A DNA stretch of 10,423 bases. Origin: an uncultured Clostridia bacterium (GTDB taxonomy: Bacteria > Bacillota > Clostridia > Christensenellales > Aristaeellaceae). This document shows, one piece after another, positions 5,589-10,423 of this stretch (positions are counted from its first letter, which is position 1; the number at the start of each line of letters is the position of its first letter). The notes beneath the pieces are model-generated. The model did not search any database. It was not told the origin of the DNA and saw nothing but the letters and a program-made list of their open reading frames with translations. The position numbers and the translations under genes were made by a program. The DNA lies in NCBI GenBank assembly GCA_946615785.1, contig CAMOIA010000026.1, positions 1 through 10,423 on the forward strand. The letters run 5' to 3'.

Positions 5589-5803
5589 GTTCTGCCATTT
5601 TTCGGCTCAATTTGCGTATTTTGGCGCATTCACCCCACTGGTTTTCGCAAACCACTCTTCCGAAGGCCCGCACCATACCCCGCTTTTGCCTGCCAGGCCA
5701 TCAGCAGGACCCCTTCGAATCCCGCTGAAAACCGCTCTTCCACGCAAAGGGTTCCTGCCCATGCAGATGGGAAGAGCAAATATGCTGCGCATGAGAAAAA
5801 CGG

Positions 5804-5832
5804 TAGATTTTTTTCCGCAGGTATGCTATACT
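5804..5832 (+). promoter_or_regulatory. Extended -10 promoter of the glg operon
   Basis: TGC-TATACT (5824-5832) is a strong extended -10 element. The -35 region (TAGATT, 5804-5809, 17-bp spacer) is poor, overlapping a T7 tract at 5808-5814. The start site would be near 5839, about 50 nt upstream of the glgB ATG. Confidence 0.65.
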
Positions 5833-5887
5833 TTGTTTATAAACCTGAACAATGCTTAAGTCCCCTTGAAGGAGGTGGATTTTTTCC

Positions 5888-7891
<2,004 letters not shown>

Positions 7892-7943
7892 TTTTCATCA
7901 CGCGCTGATTGATATGATATCAACATGGAAAGGGGTTTTATCT

Positions 7944-9116
7944 ATGCTTCGCAAAAAACGCTGCGTGGCGATGCTTCTGGCCGGCGGCCAGGGAAGCCGC
8001 CTGGGAATCCTGACCCGCAGCATGGCCAAACCGGCCGTACCCTATGGCGGGAAATACAGGATCATTGACTTCCCGCTCAGCAACTGCTCCAACAGCGGCA
8101 TCGACGTGGTCGGTGTGCTGACACAGTACCGCCCGCTCGAGCTCAATGCCTACATCGCCAGCGGCACGCCCTGGGATCTGGACCTCGTGGACGGCGGCGT
8201 ATTCGTTCTGCCGCCCTACCAGACCGGCGCGAGCGGCGAGTGGTATTCCGGAACGGCGAACGCCATTTACCAGAACATGGCCTTTATCGCCCAGTATAAT
8301 CCGGATTACGTGCTCATCCTCTCCGGCGACCATATCTATAAGATGGACTACAACGCCATGCTGGAGCACCACATCAAGCATAACGCCGACGTGACCATCG
8401 CCGTGCGCCAGGTGCCCTGGGAGGAAGCCAGCCGCTTCGGCATCATGAACACCGACGAAGACGGCAATATCGTGGAATTTGAGGAGAAGCCGAAAAACCC
8501 CAAGTCCAACAACGCCAGCATGGGCGTATACATTTTCACCTGGGAAAAGCTGCGCCAGTACCTGGTGGCGGACGAAGCCGACGAAAACAGCAGCAATGAC
8601 TTCGGCAAGAACATCATTCCCGCCATGCTGCGCGACGGCCAGCGCCTCTCCGCTTACTCCTTCAACGATTATTGGAAGGACGTCGGCACCATCGAGAGCC
8701 TGTGGGAGGCAAACATGGACCTGCTGGAGGAACATCCCTCCATCGACCTGCACGACAAAAAGTTCCGCGTGTACGCACGCAACATGGGCATGCTGCCGCA
8801 GTATGTGGCCGACAGCGCACAGATCGACAACTGTCTCGTCACGGACGGCTGCAACCTGTACGGCGCCTGCCGCCACTCCATCCTTTCCTCCGGCGTAAGC
8901 GTTGAGAAGGGCGCTGTGGTGGAAGACAGCGTGATCATGCCTGGCGCAGTCATTCGCTCCGGCGCGGTCGTCCGCCGCGCGATTGTGGCTGAAAACGCTG
9001 ACGTGCACGGCGGCGCGACCGTCGGCGAAACCACCGGCAACATCGCTGTGGTCGGCATCGGCGTCACTGTGCCTGAAGGCACCTGCGTCAAAGCCGGCGA
9101 GCAATTTGAAGGCTGA
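7944..9116 (+). CDS. glgC: Glucose-1-phosphate adenylyltransferase GlgC, 390 aa
   Basis: GlgC makes ADP-glucose and pyrophosphate from glucose-1-phosphate and ATP, the committed step of bacterial glycogen synthesis. The nucleotide-binding signature LLAGGQGSRL (11-20) is intact, followed by Lys29 in SMAKPAVPYGGKYRIIDFPLSN, GTANAIYQN (103-111), the metal-binding ILSGDHIYKMDY with Asp129, the FEEKP sugar-phosphate motif (179-183) and NDYWKDVGT (241-249). A left-handed beta-helix (about 285-390, repeated hexapeptides such as SVEKGAVVEDSVIMPGAVI) forms the C-terminal domain. The ATG at 7944 has GGAAAGGGG about 8 nt upstream, 52 bases after glgB. A longer open frame begins upstream but lacks family sequence. 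In Firmicutes GlgC works with GlgD, encoded next. Confidence 0.97.
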   Translation: MLRKKRCVAMLLAGGQGSRLGILTRSMAKPAVPYGGKYRIIDFPLSNCSNSGIDVVGVLTQYRPLELNAYIASGTPWDLDLVDGGVFVLPPYQTGASGEWYSGTANAIYQNMAFIAQYNPDYVLILSGDHIYKMDYNAMLEHHIKHNADVTIAVRQVPWEEASRFGIMNTDEDGNIVEFEEKPKNPKSNNASMGVYIFTWEKLRQYLVADEADENSSNDFGKNIIPAMLRDGQRLSAYSFNDYWKDVGTIESLWEANMDLLEEHPSIDLHDKKFRVYARNMGMLPQYVADSAQIDNCLVTDGCNLYGACRHSILSSGVSVEKGAVVEDSVIMPGAVIRSGAVVRRAIVAENADVHGGATVGETTGNIAVVGIGVTVPEGTCVKAGEQFEG

Positions 9117-9130
9117 AAGGAGGAACGGAT

Positions 9131-10255
9131 ATGAGAAACGATACCATGGGCATTATCTATACCGGTGAAAGAGACCAGCAGCTCCGCGAACTGACCATCC
9201 ACCGCGCCGTCGCCGCCGTTCCCCTGTGCGGCCGCTACCGCCTGATTGACTTCCCGCTTTCTTCCATGGTCAACAGCGGCATCCGCAACGTCGGCGTGAT
9301 CATGCAGCGCAATTACCACAGCCTGATGGACCATCTTGGCTCCGGCAAGGAATGGGATCTGCACGGCAAACGCAACGGCCTTGTCATTCTGCCGCCGTTT
9401 ACCACCAATGACAACGTGGGCATGTATCAGGGCTTCCTGGACGCTCTGCGCTCCAACCTGAATTACATCCGCCGCAGCAAGCAAAAATATGTGGTCATTA
9501 CCGATACCCACATGCTCTTCACCACGCGCTTTGACGATATGGTGACCAGCCACGAAGCCTCCGGCGCGGACATTACCCTGCTCTACACCCGCGACCAGGG
9601 CCTGAAACGGGAAAGCAGCGGCAGGTATCTCGACATCGACGAAAACCAGAACGTCGTCGGCCTGGAGGTCGATCCCTCCACGCCCAGGTTCAATGCCACC
9701 TATATGGAAGCGTTCTGCATGGAGCGCGAAAAGCTGGCTGAATTGGTCGACACCGCCGTGTCCCGCGGTCAGTACCACCTGACCCGCGACGTGCTTATGC
9801 ACGCTATCTACTCCAAGACCATGAAGGTCCGCGGATTTGAATGCGAAAGCAAGGCCTGGAATTTGGACAGCGTACAGGCTTACTTCGACTGCAATATGGA
9901 TCTGCTTGATCCTGAAACCCGCAAGGCCCTCTTCCCCGCTGACCGGCCCATTCTGACCAAGCTGCGCGATGAAATGCCCGCCCGGTATTTCCCCGCCGCA
10001 AGCGTCAAGAATTCCCTCATCGCGGACGGATGCGTCATTGAAGGCACTGTGGAGAACTGCATCCTGTTCCGCGGCGTGCATGTGGAAAAGGGCGCCGTGC
10101 TGCGCAATTCCATCGTGATGCAGGACGGCCAGATCGGCGCCGGCGCCGAACTGAACAACTGCATCCTGGACAAACAGACTACCGTGCGCAACGGCTCCAG
10201 GCTCATCGCCCCGAAGTCCTATCCGATCGTTATCGGAAAGAACATGACCGTATAA
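9131..10255 (+). CDS. glgD: GlgD, non-catalytic subunit of ADP-glucose pyrophosphorylase, 374 aa
   Basis: GlgD is a GlgC paralogue of Firmicutes that raises the activity of the GlgC-GlgD heteromer. It keeps the fold (CGRYRLIDFPLSSMVNSGI at 33-51 and a C-terminal beta-helix from about 290), but the active site is lost. The GGQGSRL loop of GlgC is replaced by YTGERDQQLREL (10-21), and SGDHIYKMDY by TDTHMLFTTR (124-133). This degeneration is normal for GlgD. AAGGAGG (9117-9123) begins immediately after the glgC stop codon, and the gap between the genes is only 14 nt, so the pair is tightly coupled, which would help balanced subunit production. Last gene of the operon; a strong terminator follows. 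Confidence 0.97.
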   Translation: MRNDTMGIIYTGERDQQLRELTIHRAVAAVPLCGRYRLIDFPLSSMVNSGIRNVGVIMQRNYHSLMDHLGSGKEWDLHGKRNGLVILPPFTTNDNVGMYQGFLDALRSNLNYIRRSKQKYVVITDTHMLFTTRFDDMVTSHEASGADITLLYTRDQGLKRESSGRYLDIDENQNVVGLEVDPSTPRFNATYMEAFCMEREKLAELVDTAVSRGQYHLTRDVLMHAIYSKTMKVRGFECESKAWNLDSVQAYFDCNMDLLDPETRKALFPADRPILTKLRDEMPARYFPAASVKNSLIADGCVIEGTVENCILFRGVHVEKGAVLRNSIVMQDGQIGAGAELNNCILDKQTTVRNGSRLIAPKSYPIVIGKNMTV

Positions 10256-10268
10256 GCATTCTGTCCTG

Positions 10269-10307
10269 CCCGGCCTGTCGCCCGTTTGGGAAACAGGCCG
10301 GGTTTTT
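10269..10307 (+). terminator. Rho-independent terminator of the glg operon
   Basis: A perfect 10-bp GC-rich stem (10269-10278 and 10293-10302) with a 14-nt loop that can form a small inner CCC/GGG stem is followed by five T residues. It starts 13 bases after the glgD stop codon and shows that glgD is the last gene of the unit. Confidence 0.95.
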
Positions 10308-10310
10308 ATT

Positions 10311-10357
10311 GCGTTTTAAACGGGTCGTAAAACCCATTCTGGTTGCAATTAAAACGC
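10311..10357. repeat. 9-bp inverted repeat with an alternative inner pairing
   Basis: GCGTTTTAA (10311-10319) and TTAAAACGC (10349-10357) are exact complements. GTTTTA (10313-10318) can instead pair with TAAAAC (10328-10333), so two exclusive folds are possible. It follows the glg terminator directly. The function is unknown; it could be leftover intergenic structure or part of a leader for the next gene outside the window. Confidence 0.45.
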
Positions 10358-10372
10358 TGGGGAACGGGATGA

Positions 10373-10418
10373 GGGCCTGCGCGGCCCAGGCCCCGCACCA
10401 AAGGCCGTGGGCCTCTGG
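10373..10418. repeat. GC-rich double palindrome at the window end
   Basis: Two hairpins lie in tandem: GGGCC-TGCGC-GGCCC (10373-10387) and CCAAAGGCC-GTG-GGCCTCTGG (10398-10418, one mismatch in 9 pairs). The sequence resembles palindromic intergenic elements I have seen after genes in gut Clostridia, but copies cannot be checked in this window. The element may continue beyond its edge. Confidence 0.45.
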
Positions 10419-10423
10419 ACACC

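Larger units (their letters stand above)
5332..5887. other. Divergent control region between mreB-like gene and glg operon
   Basis: These 556 bases carry two divergent promoters and no convincing gene. The mreB side (5332-5559) is a leader of about 220 nt with a CCCCG/CGGGG hairpin (5361-5377) and three phased TTTTTTGG tracts (from 5416, 5449 and 5459). The central part (5589-5803) holds small inverted repeats, including TGGTTT-TCGC-AAACCA (5639-5654) and GCTCTTCC/GGAAGAGC (5734-5741 and 5770-5777), with no known operator recognised. The glg side ends with the extended -10 promoter and a strong ribosome binding site. Confidence 0.6.

Noticed and set aside
7938..10081. Long antisense frames opposite glgC and glgD
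   Set aside because: Both are mirror frames of well-recognised genes and show the same biased His/Val/Ala composition.
9131..10255. GlgD loss of active-site residues as a sign of a broken gene
   Set aside because: Loss of the catalytic loop is the normal state of GlgD, and the frame is full length and undamaged.

Overview
The window looks like chromosomal DNA from a GC-rich Clostridia-type Firmicute, plausibly an anaerobic gut organism. The evidence is the split GlgC/GlgD ADP-glucose pyrophosphorylase pair, a CtsR-type heat-shock operator (CtsR is a Firmicutes repressor), an aldo-keto reductase fused to a ferredoxin domain, strong AAGGAGG-type ribosome binding sites and sigma-A-like promoters. 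A genus cannot be named from sequence alone. No mobile element, CRISPR array, tRNA or rRNA was seen.

Layout. At 1-318 (+) lie the 3' end of an unrecognised gene and a 46-codon ORF one base behind it. An inverted repeat at 345-392 separates these from a minus-strand pair of aldo-keto reductase (AKR) genes. The promoter-proximal one (1443-2579) is cytoplasmic with two C-terminal 4Fe-4S motifs. The distal one (442-1383) carries a Sec-type signal peptide and should be exported. The pair has its own promoter (2620-2648). Next on the minus strand is an hsp20 small heat-shock gene (2716-3177) with a clear terminator, a roughly 110-nt leader containing a possible thermosensor hairpin, and a promoter whose -35 box lies inside a CtsR operator (3307-3323).

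A gene-free stretch (3324-3757) holds two minus-strand hairpin terminators and a cluster of TGCAA/TTGCA words. It is followed by a minus-strand operon of a divergent mreB-family gene (4318-5331) and a DUF5662-type HD-like protein (3758-4303), expressed from a TTGACA promoter through a roughly 220-nt leader with phased A-tracts. Divergently, an extended -10 promoter (5804-5832) drives the plus-strand glycogen operon glgB-glgC-glgD (5888-10255), closed by a strong terminator (10269-10307). The window ends in a GC-rich stretch of palindromic sequence.

How the genes work together. GlgC makes ADP-glucose from glucose-1-phosphate and ATP, GlgD is the non-catalytic partner subunit, and GlgB introduces alpha-1,6 branches into the growing glucan. 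Glycogen synthase (glgA) is not in the operon and must be elsewhere. Hsp20 is a stress-induced holdase. The MreB-like protein would belong to the cell-shape cytoskeleton, but two nucleotide-site positions conserved in MreB/Mbl are changed. I found no clearly new multi-gene system. The points most worth a second look are the altered MreB active site with its DUF5662 partner, the exported AKR, and the layered control of hsp20.
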